From contig NZ_CASEGO010000005.1 of NCBI RefSeq assembly GCF_949287625.1, positions 38,708 to 102,707 on the forward strand: 64,000 nt of DNA, written 5' to 3'. Position 1 is the first letter of the stretch. Each line of letters opens with the position of its first letter. This stretch comes from an uncultured Brachyspira sp. Lineage in GTDB: Bacteria; Spirochaetota; Brachyspiria; Brachyspirales; Brachyspiraceae. The notes below the pieces were generated by a model. That model did not search any database. It saw nothing but the letters and a program-made list of their open reading frames with translations, and was not told the DNA's origin. Shown here piece after piece: positions 44,401-52,659 of this stretch. The position numbers were made by a program, and so were the translations under genes.

Positions 44401-44744
44401 TTTAATCTTAAATTATCTATTTTTATATTTTCTTCATTATTAAAATTAGATGAATTATAAAGTATAACATCGCTAAGCTCTATTTTAGGAAAAAGCAGAG
44501 CATAACTAAAATCACCTATTTCTAATTTTCTATCTGTAGAAGAATAAACTATATCCTGAATAAGATTCTTTACTCTTTCATTATTAAAATATATTCTAGC
44601 TCCTATAACACCAACAATAAGTATAATAAGAATTATTAAAGGTATATATATTTTTTTGAACTTCCTTTTTTTCTTCTTATTATCAGAATCATTTTCAGGC
44701 AAAACTTCAGATTTTTCTTTCTTCTTAAAAAATTTTTTTATCAT
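41484..44744 (-). CDS. Large AsmA/TamB-like envelope protein
   Basis: A 1086-residue protein with a short basic cytoplasmic head, one membrane helix (about residues 33-53, IPLIILIILIVGVIGARIYF), then a long periplasmic beta-rich region with alternating strands. The N-terminal DRKLEIGDFSYALLFPKIEL and the DNLYVYMFTDESGNWNLPDL segment are typical of AsmA, and the far C-terminus repeats similar strands. Proteins of this group form bridge-like grooves that carry lipids to the outer membrane. ATG 44744 is chosen because the upstream frame is hydrophobic noise. Neighbouring lipoprotein genes on both sides fit an envelope locus. Confidence 0.85.
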   Translation of the reverse strand: MIKKFFKKKEKSEVLPENDSDNKKKKRKFKKIYIPLIILIILIVGVIGARIYFNNERVKNLIQDIVYSSTDRKLEIGDFSYALLFPKIELSDVILYNSSNFNNEENIKIDNLRLKFSLFSLFLLKLHIKEFSIDNLYVYMFTDESGNWNLPDLPPSEPKKEEDTNKEPFDISKLDFLKLKANIENIRINNLAFKADSKSFLTNKPNNGLIASLSNYNLHLDLHSKRFSLSQVMGVNAPEVLKDIYLKSFISNSLAYNDSSIFFNDNPLFNLDVSYPKKEEGYNEDEIIITFDFEIDEPNFTYNGKKRDDIQAAAHLFARYNVKTQSVYLENLSSELLNDEILKVIASANQIFSSNIGVNLDTLYARINLDKVNTLVPMVVPNLGINVGGMVNVDADKTIGTINDLTNTINISLDKIKLSMGDTISVDNLNSKTKLGFRFNPDNISREDIKLEHNTTIEKVTALKRYRVNNTDISFRVLSSLNGALGVASAISDPNKKSDTVLYIDNISTKYINSDIIVNGAVKFDDPTDVNIIVKSLPIANFSGGLARGSLNLDVNVFGKMINDINASVNGIINNFSYNLAGEVSSTATAKINVLANADLLTQKINVSALNLDLDNFLNFRSNLDLKGMGLEGGFVNISTFRIAPYSMKNWLSTKFAEALDSLPFEDDLKMTSALGYDLSLEDTFVTVTNFSTFYATEKQYKLQDVTMKIDADVNFGENLYVDIREFNLQSPTNKLKVYADGYFTPVIKNSDLNYEVGLDTDSLYLPFGIEIGGLFNVKGNLKRNIADGIFKTDKFFANMDSPDKMSVVLKGLTSNIDYHFDLTPTENKPEATAARYTPLITQVPNLFFEQLRVYLKIPPFVDDSIRIRDFSSFVKIQGHGLTIQDLKSSLYIGGEKFDDNLFLASISNNTAPRRGAIHLPWLNVDLGSFNTSSIKYDMRVLASDINFKYLLAPENREKINDEKLLVNLTADIAGVGVSPLNNIRPTTFFVGISKMSTEFSKFLIEMIRPMNPGISTVENIVQFGYDPNSVEFSISANKVFTTFYFRDQNLDKESQQKQQLIAFEGNKFGLEPMPFSDVISYLEGN

Positions 44745-44843
44745 ATAAAAACCATCTTTTAAATAAAATTTTACATGTATATAAAACAAATTTACACTTA
44801 TAAAGTAGTATATTATATAATATATTCTTTATCAATACCTAAA

Positions 44844-46403
44844 TTAATTTTCATAATAATATTCACTATTATTGTATTCATTATGCTCAATATAATCATT
44901 AGTGTTTTCTTCGTTGCTGTAATAGTAATAATCAGAATTATAATCTTCAGGTCTTATTATTATAATATTGTTTGTATTATTAAAATTGCTTTCAAGACTT
45001 TCTTCAAATTGTTCTTCTGGAATATTATTTTCATAGTAATTATTACTGTAATTATAATAATCAGTTTCATAAGCATTTGTATTATTATATAGATCATCAT
45101 AATATCCGTAATTATAATCGCCGCTTATCTCATTTGAAATGCTCATACTAAACTCATAATTTCTAGCCTTTGAAGAGCCTTTAATCCATTTTTCTTTAGT
45201 TAAATCTCTTTCAAATATAAGATAATATCTTCCTTGAGGCAGACTTATAATCTGTTCATCATCTGTTTGGGGCATAGAAGCTATTTTACCTAAGGTATCA
45301 TTTGAAATACTTATATTAATAGCCTGAGAATCTATAAGGAAATATGAAAGTTTTACGCTTGATTTGATAGGTACGCTGAAATTATAATAATCTCTGTCAT
45401 ATGAATAGTCAATTGCACCTTTATAAGTTTGATTAAACTCTATAGTCTGTGCTTCTGATGGTTTATTATTAGGTTCATGCTCTGTATATTTATCGAATGG
45501 TTTGGCTATAATGCTTACTCTGTATGGTATATTTATAACGGCATTTGTAGCTGCCAATATAAAATAATATGACATATAAGGATATAGTATTAATTTATCA
45601 ACTGTTTCACCGTCTCCAGTATTATTGATATCTTTCATTGTTATCCAGTTTCCTTTTTGATCATAAAGCCTTATACTAGCATCAATGGCTGGAACACCTG
45701 AAAGCTCTATAGAAATAGAATATGTATTAAACGAACTATTTGTTATCTTATATGCGTCTATCTCCATATTTTTTAAATCGCCTGTTTTTAGAGTAGGGTT
45801 AAAAGTTTGACTGTAATATCCGTCTATAGTATAAAGTCTATTGTCGCTATTAACATCTATTATTTGTGCTGCAGAAATTTTATCATTAGGCTCTTTTTCA
45901 TCTGATTCTTTATAATCTCTTTTTTCTACTATCAATGTATAATCAATATTTTCTTTTACTGTTTCTTTAGGAGATACAGATATATAATATTTATTTTCTT
46001 CATTGTTTTGAGAGTAAGGCAGATATATGTCTCTCATAACCTGATAGGAATATATATTTTCATTTGTATCAGGGGAGGCATTTGTATTTTCATTAGTATA
46101 ATTAATCTCTGGTTCATTTATCACTTTTATAATATTGGTATTATAATCATACAAAGTCATAATAATTGGAGAGTATGTAGAATTGGATATATAAAAATTC
46201 GCTGTTTTTGTATTATCATCTATAGTAAAATAATAGTAATCAGTATTAAGCCCTTCAAACTGCCCTATAATCCCGTCTTTATTTATTTTTTGAGCACTGT
46301 CAAAAGATTTATTATTATAAGACTTTTTTTCAAGTTTATATTTCTGAGCATTGCACGAAAAAAGAATAAATAATAATATCATAACAGCAGTAGCGTTTCT
46401 CAT
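44844..46403 (-). CDS. Lipoprotein with PPC-like repeats and an Asn/Tyr-rich tail
   Basis: A 519-residue lipoprotein with lipobox LFSC (Cys17). The body has several units of the bacterial pre-peptidase C-terminal type: EPNDKISAAQIIDVN, EHEPNNKPSEAQTIEFNQTY with GAIDYSYDRDYYNFSVP, and an earlier FDSAQKINKDGIIGQFEGLN with TDYYYFTI. The last 90 or so residues are an unusual low-complexity tail very rich in Tyr and Asn (YYDDLYNNTNAYETDYYNYS). GAGGT 9 bp before the ATG sets the start. It lies 99 bp upstream of the AsmA-like gene on the same strand. Confidence 0.8.
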   Translation of the reverse strand: MRNATAVMILLFILFSCNAQKYKLEKKSYNNKSFDSAQKINKDGIIGQFEGLNTDYYYFTIDDNTKTANFYISNSTYSPIIMTLYDYNTNIIKVINEPEINYTNENTNASPDTNENIYSYQVMRDIYLPYSQNNEENKYYISVSPKETVKENIDYTLIVEKRDYKESDEKEPNDKISAAQIIDVNSDNRLYTIDGYYSQTFNPTLKTGDLKNMEIDAYKITNSSFNTYSISIELSGVPAIDASIRLYDQKGNWITMKDINNTGDGETVDKLILYPYMSYYFILAATNAVINIPYRVSIIAKPFDKYTEHEPNNKPSEAQTIEFNQTYKGAIDYSYDRDYYNFSVPIKSSVKLSYFLIDSQAINISISNDTLGKIASMPQTDDEQIISLPQGRYYLIFERDLTKEKWIKGSSKARNYEFSMSISNEISGDYNYGYYDDLYNNTNAYETDYYNYSNNYYENNIPEEQFEESLESNFNNTNNIIIIRPEDYNSDYYYYSNEENTNDYIEHNEYNNSEYYYEN

Positions 46404-46508
46404 TATATCATACCTCATTATTAATGAACTATAGAATCATTATACATCATTATCTAATAAAAAGATACCAATATAAATAAAAATATATTAAAAAAATCAT
46501 ATTTGCTA

Positions 46509-46537
46509 TTGACATTTTTCTGTATGCATGCTATTAT
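46509..46537 (+). promoter_or_regulatory. Promoter of tRNA-Tyr
   Basis: TTGACA (46509-46514), 17-bp spacer, TATTAT (46532-46537); transcription would begin about 20 bp before the tRNA. Confidence 0.7.
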
Positions 46538-46562
46538 TCTTTATACGTTTTCAAATTAATAT

Positions 46563-46645
46563 GGGTAGGTGGCCGAGCAGTCAATGGCAGCAGACTGTAA
46601 ATCTGCCGACGTGAGTCTACGGGGGTGCGAATCCCTCCCTGCCCA
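46563..46645 (+). tRNA. tRNA-Tyr (GTA)
   Basis: An 83-nt class II tRNA. Acceptor GGGTAGG (46563-46569) pairs with CCTGCCC (46638-46644) plus discriminator A; the anticodon arm CAGACTGTAAATCTG presents GTA; a long variable arm follows, and the T-loop segment reads GTGCGAATC. CCA is not encoded. The downstream STAS gene starts 45 bp later. Confidence 0.95.
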
Positions 46646-46690
46646 CATTCTTTTTTACGAATACTTTTCTTAAATTAAGAGGTCTTAATT

Positions 46691-47014
46691 TTGGCTATAG
46701 AATTTAATAACGAATATATATCTATAGTTATGGAAGCTAATCTTTCTGCTCCTGAAGAAATTAAACAGTTCATTGAAGACTCAGAAGAAGCATGCAATAT
46801 CAGAATGCCTTTAGTTGTTCTTGATATGAAAAATGTTAAAGAAATAAATAGTGCTGGAATAGCTAAAATGCTTAAATTATACAAAAGTCTTCAGTCTCTA
46901 AAAGTTAAGCTATTTATGACTAATGTAGATGAATCTATATCGCCAACTCTTAAAAGCCTTATGATATTTAGTTTAATTAAATACTTTGAAAATCCTAAAG
47001 ATTTTACTCTATAA
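46691..47014 (+). CDS. STAS-domain protein (anti-sigma factor antagonist-like)
   Basis: A 107-residue single-domain STAS protein. The diagnostic loop is MKNVKEINSAGIAKMLKLYK (residues about 50-69) with a Ser (NSAG) at the position phosphorylated in SpoIIAA-type antagonists. It would switch partner proteins (anti-sigma kinase or a similar regulator) by binding when unphosphorylated. The start is TTG 46691, 7 bp after AAGAGGT; no suitable ATG exists. No kinase or phosphatase gene is adjacent. Downstream is a kilobase of repeat elements. Confidence 0.85.
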   Translation: MAIEFNNEYISIVMEANLSAPEEIKQFIEDSEEACNIRMPLVVLDMKNVKEINSAGIAKMLKLYKSLQSLKVKLFMTNVDESISPTLKSLMIFSLIKYFENPKDFTL

Positions 47015-47039
47015 ATTAAATGATATTTTTTAGTTAAAG

Positions 47040-47430
47040 AGTAGATAGTTAATTATACAACATATAGGACAGCATTTTTATAAATAAAATAATTTTATAC
47101 TGAAATTTTAAGTTCGTAAAAAATATATTTTCAAATTGTAATTATTTGTTGGGACTAGCCTTACTTTATACCCACAAGTTATTTTATATGCTGTATGTCT
47201 CATTCTGCGTGCCTTTGGCAAGGTATACTCAAATTTAGGTTGTCTACATTTAATACGTATTTTTTAAATATAAAGTTCTAGCAGCTGCGTTTTTCATGAA
47301 GCGTATCCGAAGGATAAAAACTTTTGGCTAAGCCCGCCTGAGACCAAGTAGCATTAAGTATGGTGTGTGCGGCAAAAAAGTTGATAATTCTGTATAAAGT
47401 GCATCACTTGACAAAATAAAGTTGTTCCAG
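47040..47430. repeat. Repeat element in reverse orientation (family B/C core)
   Basis: This stretch is largely the reverse complement of sequences at 6960-7160 and 8450-8600. Matching words include AGTTGATAATTCTGTATAAA / GTGCATCACTTGAC, TACGTATT and GCGTATCCGAAGGATAAAAA. The left boundary is uncertain; no gene is seen in it. Confidence 0.5.
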
Positions 47431-48042
47431 TATATACCTAAACAAATATAGCTTGCCAATTTTTAGTTATTAATAAATGCAATTATAAGTTTATAAATAG
47501 TATGAAATATTATTAGACTTGTTTCAAAACTACTTGACAAATAATTTTATGAATTTGTTATTTTATACTATATTATATAATATTAATTATTAAATAAATC
47601 ATATGTTTTACATGTTGTATGATTTATCATTTTAATATATAAATATGCAGTCTTTTTGCTTCTTTGTTAATATATAAATATGCAGTCTTTTTGCTTCTTT
47701 GTGCCACACCTGCCTACGGCACGGACAGGCGTCACAAAAGAAGTGGGGTTTGGTACGGCTGTGTGCTTCGCAGCAAAGCCCCAACTATAATCAAAAAAAT
47801 ATTAAATTAAAAAACTATAAATATTAATAAATTGAGTTTTGAAACAAGTCTATTATGTATTAATAAAATAGGTTTAAAATGTATTATAACAACTATGTTT
47901 TGCTTAAAATGCAGTCTTTTTGGTTCTTTTGGTCACAAAAAGAACTGGGGGTGTGGCACGGCTGTGTGCCTCGCAGCAAAGCCGATACAAACAATAAAAT
48001 TAAAAGCTAAAAATTGACAAATTTAAAAATTTTTAGTATATA
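47431..48042. repeat. MITE-like element B/C with a family A element nested in it
   Basis: Left end TATATACCTAAACAAATATA (47431 on) plus GCTTGCCAATTTTT; right end TTGACAAATTTAAAAATTTT plus TAGTATATA (48013-48042). A complete family A element (47515-47851) is inserted between them. The remaining GC-rich core (GCAGTCTTTTTGGTTCTTTT to GCAAAGCC) is like that at 7130-7210. The right end is 9 bp from the stop codon of the RNase R-type gene. Confidence 0.6.
47515..47851. repeat. MITE-like element, family A (337 bp), with internal 35-bp duplication
   Basis: Ends AGACTTGTTTCAAAACTACT and the complement of AGACTTGTTTCAAAACTC, bordered by TA on both sides as at 5876. A 35-bp tandem repeat (47632-47666 and 47667-47701) doubles the GCAGTCTTTTTGCTTC start of the core. 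Confidence 0.7.
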
Positions 48043-48050
48043 TTTTTATA

Positions 48051-50048
48051 TTATCTTCTCTTTTTAGATTTTTTTCTTTCTTTTCTATCTCTTCTATCTT
48101 TTGAACCTCTTTTTCTATCTTTAGATGATTTATGAGATTTCTTTGAATATATTTCTTTTTTGTTTTTCTTCTTCTTTAAGAAATCTCTGCTGTCTATTAT
48201 ATCTCTGTCATCAAAACTATTATCAAATTCGCTTGCAGGTATAAAGTCAATGAATAATTCTTTAATATCTACTTTATAAACTACTATTCTTATTCTGTCG
48301 CCCAATGTGTACCATTTGGCATCTTTTTCGCTATATGCTGCCTGTTCATTTTCATCATATCTGTAATGCGATTTTAATACAGCATATCTTATTAAGCCTT
48401 CTATTCCTCTGTCTTCTATTTCAACGAATATACCGAAGTTTGTAATTCCGCTTATTATTCCGTTATATTCATTTCCTACTTTGTCCTTCATAAATCTTGC
48501 AGCTTTTACTTTTGCCAAACTTCTCTCACATTCAACTGCAACTCTTTCTGTTTTTGAGCACCACTGTGCAGAATTGGTATAAAACTGCTGCATAGTAGGT
48601 TTTAAATTATTTATACTTTCTAATGAAAGTTTTAAAAGTCTATGAGTAAGCAGGTCAGTATATCTTCTTATAGGTGAAGTAAAATGAGTGTAGTATTCAA
48701 AACCAAGCCCAAAATGCCCTATATTATTAACATCATATATAGCCTGTTTCATAGAACGAAGGAGTAGGGTAAGAAGTAATTTTTCGTCTGGCTTTCCCAT
48801 TATAGATTGTATAAATGAATGAAAATCTAAATTACCGTCTGCATCTTTAGTTAATCTGTATCCTCTGTTAAATGCTATCCTTGTAAAAGTATCAAGCTTT
48901 TCCATGTCTGGACTGTCATGTACTCTGTAAATAGAACCTTTTATATTTTTTAATTTTTTAGCTACTTCGCAGTTGGCAATAAGCATTAATTCTTCTATTA
49001 TTTTATGAGTTTCTTTTCTCTCACCAATAAAAAAGTCTTTTGGATTGCCGCCTTTATCCAATATTATCTGTGTCTCATTGAGATTAAACTCTATACTGCC
49101 GTTTTCTATTCTTTTTTGAAGAAGTATTTTTTTTACATCATCAGCATTTTTTAATAATTCTACAAGCCAATCTTCATCTTGCTCTATACCGTCCAAAACA
49201 TCTTGGGCATAGTCATATGTTAATCTTCTGCTCGGCTTTATGACGCTTTTATGAAAAGTGCTTTCTTTAACATTCCCATTATTATCTATAGTTACAAAAA
49301 CAGTCATAGTAAATCTGCTTACACCTTCATTTAAAGAACATATGCCGTTTGAAAGTTCATGCGGAAACATTGGATAAACTGTATCTATCAAATAAACACT
49401 GTTTCCTCTTTTTCTGGCTTCTCTATCTAAAGCACTTCCCATTACTACGAAATGACTTACATCAGCAATATGAATGCCTAATTTATATCCGTCATTTAAT
49501 TTTTCTATACTTATGGCATCATCAAAATCTTTTGAATCTGCTCCGTCTATTGTTACAGTTCTTATATTTCTTAAATCTATTCTGTCAAACTCTAGTTCTA
49601 CATTCTCCATACTGTCTGGTAAAAGTTTAGCCTCTTCCAAACATTTTTTTGGGAAATCAGTAGGTACATTATATGCTTTTGCTATTATCTCAGCATCTTT
49701 TTTGGCATTGTTAATATCTACTTTTATTTCTGGTTTTGGTATGCTTGTCTTTTTATTTTCTCTATCAGATTTTTTATTTTTTGCATTTCTTCTGTCTCTT
49801 TTACTTTCTGATGCCGTATTTCCTTTTTCAGATGATTTTCTTAATTCTCTTTCTAAATATACTTTTCCCTCATTTGTAAGTTTTAGCATATTAGATTTCT
49901 TCATTACCAGTCCCATTGATACAGATTTTTGAAGCATTTTTTCAAAGCGTAATTTATCTTTTTTAGTTTCTACATATTTGTTTTTATAAGCAGAAATATC
50001 TAATTCTTTTTCTTTGTTTATTCTTTTTAATAATTTTATTACTTTCAT
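48051..50048 (-). CDS. rnr: RNase R/RNase II-family 3'-5' exoribonuclease
   Basis: A 665-residue RNB-family exoribonuclease. The catalytic RNB domain starts with TIDGADSKDFDDAISIEKL (about residues 168-186, the metal-binding Asp cluster), followed by GIHIADVSHFV, FPHELSNGICSLN and the C-terminal HFTSPIRRYTDLLTHRLL. An S1 domain follows (GIISGITNFGIFVEIEDRGI, about 540). The N-terminus has a winged-helix and a charged linker instead of clear cold-shock domains, and the last 40 residues are a Lys/Arg/Ser-rich tail (KDRKRGSKDRRDRKERKKSK) as in RNase R. It degrades structured RNA. The Shine-Dalgarno is weak and distant. Confidence 0.9.
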   Translation of the reverse strand: MKVIKLLKRINKEKELDISAYKNKYVETKKDKLRFEKMLQKSVSMGLVMKKSNMLKLTNEGKVYLERELRKSSEKGNTASESKRDRRNAKNKKSDRENKKTSIPKPEIKVDINNAKKDAEIIAKAYNVPTDFPKKCLEEAKLLPDSMENVELEFDRIDLRNIRTVTIDGADSKDFDDAISIEKLNDGYKLGIHIADVSHFVVMGSALDREARKRGNSVYLIDTVYPMFPHELSNGICSLNEGVSRFTMTVFVTIDNNGNVKESTFHKSVIKPSRRLTYDYAQDVLDGIEQDEDWLVELLKNADDVKKILLQKRIENGSIEFNLNETQIILDKGGNPKDFFIGERKETHKIIEELMLIANCEVAKKLKNIKGSIYRVHDSPDMEKLDTFTRIAFNRGYRLTKDADGNLDFHSFIQSIMGKPDEKLLLTLLLRSMKQAIYDVNNIGHFGLGFEYYTHFTSPIRRYTDLLTHRLLKLSLESINNLKPTMQQFYTNSAQWCSKTERVAVECERSLAKVKAARFMKDKVGNEYNGIISGITNFGIFVEIEDRGIEGLIRYAVLKSHYRYDENEQAAYSEKDAKWYTLGDRIRIVVYKVDIKELFIDFIPASEFDNSFDDRDIIDSRDFLKKKKNKKEIYSKKSHKSSKDRKRGSKDRRDRKERKKSKKRR

Positions 50049-50204
50049 AGTTTTTTAATTTACCTGTGTTTTATACTAGACTATATTAATTAATTTTTTG
50101 ATATTAGTTTCATTATAGCAGTATTATTTATAATGTCAAACATAAGATTTTTTTACATATTAACATTAATGCGGTTCTTTATTATAGAAAGCATTTATTT
50201 TTGA

Positions 50205-50228
50205 TACCCCCATATAGTCATGGGGGTA
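50205..50228. other. Isolated GC-rich hairpin
   Basis: TACCCCCAT (50205-50213) and ATGGGGGTA (50220-50228) form a perfect 9-bp stem with loop ATAGTC. There is no T-run on either side, so it is not an ordinary terminator. It lies between tyrA and the exoribonuclease gene; the rest of 50049-50352 is AT-rich without a gene. Confidence 0.6.
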
Positions 50229-50352
50229 AAAAGTTTAATTAAATGAAGGTTATAAAAATAGTATCAAAAGATACAAAGTTATTAGCTCTTATTAATATTT
50301 GTTAGTATATTCTAACATATTATAAAGTTTTGTCAATATCTAATTAATATTA

Positions 50353-51204
50353 TTATTTATAATTTTTTCTTTTAATCCATTCATTTTTTATATTGTTGGA
50401 ATTATTCATCAAGTTTTTTAAGGCTTCTCTATCTTTATTATGCAAAGCATTTTTAAAATCTTCCAAGCATTTTATGTATTTATCTAATGATTCATACAGA
50501 TATTCGCTATTGTATAAAAATAATTCGCTCCACATGTTAGCATCTATTGTTCCTACTCTGGTATGGTCTGATAAACTGTTGCCTTCAAAACCAAGAGAAG
50601 CTAAAAAATGATCATGATTAACAATACCGCATGCTATTATATGCATTAGCTGACTTGTAAAAGCTATCATTTCATCATGTTTTTTAGACGTTGATATTAT
50701 AACTTTTCCTGAACCTATATCATAAGCTAATTTTTCTATTATTTTTATATCATTTTCATTGGCATTGTCATTGTTTACTATAATGGCATTAGAGTTTTTA
50801 AATAGATTTTCAGATGAGTTTTGATATCCTCCTTTTTCTTTTCCAGCCATAGTATGAAGACCTACATATTTTTTATCTTTAGTATTATTAAAAATATCAG
50901 TTTTTACACCGCAAAAATCAGATAGTATCTTTTTATTATCTATTAAGTGCTTATACTTATCAATAATATCTATCGCTATAGAAGGCAAAGTGCATATCAT
51001 GATAATATCTGACCATTCAATATATTCCTCTATATTGTCATAATTAGAAGCACCTTTTTCAATGTATCCGTCTTTTAAAGCAAATTCTATATTTTCTTTA
51101 TTGGTATCTACTGCATATATATTGTAGTTTTCATTACTTGCCTTTAATGCCTTAATTAAAGAACCTCCCATTAATCCCATTCCAATTACTGTTATATTAG
51201 ACAT
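50353..51204 (-). CDS. tyrA: Prephenate dehydrogenase
   Basis: A 283-residue prephenate dehydrogenase, which oxidises prephenate to 4-hydroxyphenylpyruvate for tyrosine synthesis. It has the NAD-binding GMGLMGGSLIKAL (about residues 7-19), then SDFCGVKTDI, the catalytic-region GLHTMAGKEKGGYQNSSENL (about 117-136) and the C-terminal helical SQLMHIIACGIVN segment. No chorismate mutase or ACT domain is fused. AAGGA precedes the ATG. The gap to the next upstream gene (51235) is 30 bp, so it may share a transcript with the NYN protein. Confidence 0.92.
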   Translation of the reverse strand: MSNITVIGMGLMGGSLIKALKASNENYNIYAVDTNKENIEFALKDGYIEKGASNYDNIEEYIEWSDIIMICTLPSIAIDIIDKYKHLIDNKKILSDFCGVKTDIFNNTKDKKYVGLHTMAGKEKGGYQNSSENLFKNSNAIIVNNDNANENDIKIIEKLAYDIGSGKVIISTSKKHDEMIAFTSQLMHIIACGIVNHDHFLASLGFEGNSLSDHTRVGTIDANMWSELFLYNSEYLYESLDKYIKCLEDFKNALHNKDREALKNLMNNSNNIKNEWIKRKNYK

Positions 51205-51234
51205 AAACTTTCCTTAAAATAATATTTAGTATTT

Positions 51235-52548
51235 TTATAACTCTTTTGCGATATCGTCAAGTGTTTCTAATGTCTTATCTTTATCTTTTATAATAAATTT
51301 TCGACCTTGTTCAGTTAGTTCAGTATATTTTCCTAGCTTTAATATTATCTCTTTTATGTTTTTAAACTTTGTATGTTTTATAGCACTTTGTCCGCTTGCC
51401 ATATTAAACTCTTTATTAATTTTTTTCATTACAGATGATAATGTTATAGCCTTATTTTCTTTATCTTCTGAAAGCACTTTTTTTAATACATATATAAAGT
51501 TTTTATCGTTTATTTCATCAGTATAATTAATTTCATTTTTATTTAAAATATTATCATTCATTTTATTTTCAAATGATTTTATAGTTTCTTCTATAGTGAA
51601 AGAAGAATTATTTGATGTTGTTTTAATTTCATTTTTATTTAAAAAATCAATAACTTCATTTATATTTTGATATCCTGCCAATTTTAGGGCACTTTCTCCT
51701 TTTTGGCAGAGCTTATCATTTATTTTATTGCATATATAAGATTTCGATATTTCTAAATTTTTATTTTTATCATAAAAATCTTTTATCTCATCTGAGAAGC
51801 ATTGCCAAAACTCTTTTTCTTCTATTTTATTTTCTTTATCATTATTATAATTATTTTGTTCAATATTTTCAGGTTTATTTTCTAAATTATTAACATTGTT
51901 TTCAATTTCTTTATTTTGTTTATGTTTATTCTCATTATTTTTTTTACGTTTTTTAGTTTCCTTATTTTTTTTATTATTCTCAATTATATTTTCTCTGATT
52001 ATTTCATTGTTATTATTTTCATTAACTGTCTTTTTATTCTTATTTTTATTATCTGAATTATTTTCTTTAACTGCATTATCTCTGTATTTTTCTATTTTAA
52101 ATGGATCATGGCAGCATGCATTTTGAAATATTTTCTTTTCAAAATTGTCTGATGTTGTAACCATAGATACTATGCAGCCATGCCTCATTAATTTATCCAT
52201 AACAATGCTGTAATCAACATCTTTTGTTACAAATACTATAATATCTATTTTTTTATATATGATAAAATCTTCAAAGGCATCTAATGATGATTTCATGTCT
52301 GCCATATTTTTTGCTTTTTTAAAAGGCACAGAATGAATGATATCAATATGCAAATCTCTTAAATGTTTTGCATATTTCTTTATGGATTTTGAATCTCCAT
52401 AAGCCTTTTTTATAGAAAATACAATATCTTCATCTTTTAATTGCTCTTTGTAATAGTCTAAAATATTTTTGAGCATTGATTTAAGATTTACATGAAAATC
52501 TAAATATCTTATATTTTCTAAGTCTATATATATACCTATTTTTTTCAT
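51235..52548 (-). CDS. NYN-domain ribonuclease-like protein with LOTUS/OST-HTH domains
   Basis: A 437-residue protein. Residues 1-150 form a NYN (PIN-like) domain with its acidic residues in GIYIDLENIR, ADMKSSLDAFEDFI and VFVTKDVDYSIVMDKL. Then comes a 90-residue Asn/Lys/Glu-rich low-complexity linker, and two or so small winged-helix units of the OST-HTH/LOTUS kind (LCQKGESALKLAGYQNINEV around 280 and FNMASGQSAIKHTKFKNIKE around 395). NYN-LOTUS proteins are predicted RNA-binding nucleases. The neighbouring upstream gene is a YhaN-like ATPase on the same strand. Partner and target RNA are unknown. Confidence 0.83.
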   Translation of the reverse strand: MKKIGIYIDLENIRYLDFHVNLKSMLKNILDYYKEQLKDEDIVFSIKKAYGDSKSIKKYAKHLRDLHIDIIHSVPFKKAKNMADMKSSLDAFEDFIIYKKIDIIVFVTKDVDYSIVMDKLMRHGCIVSMVTTSDNFEKKIFQNACCHDPFKIEKYRDNAVKENNSDNKNKNKKTVNENNNNEIIRENIIENNKKNKETKKRKKNNENKHKQNKEIENNVNNLENKPENIEQNNYNNDKENKIEEKEFWQCFSDEIKDFYDKNKNLEISKSYICNKINDKLCQKGESALKLAGYQNINEVIDFLNKNEIKTTSNNSSFTIEETIKSFENKMNDNILNKNEINYTDEINDKNFIYVLKKVLSEDKENKAITLSSVMKKINKEFNMASGQSAIKHTKFKNIKEIILKLGKYTELTEQGRKFIIKDKDKTLETLDDIAKEL

Positions 52549-52659
52549 AATGCCATCACTATTATTTAATTATTGATTATATAGATATATTGTATAAAAA
52601 ATTAATAAAAATACAATACTATTAAAGATAATTTGTGTTATTTAAACAATATGTAATTT

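Noticed and set aside
47832..48017. A 61-codon open frame in the B/C element
   Set aside because: It is produced by the GC-rich core; no initiation signal or homology is visible.
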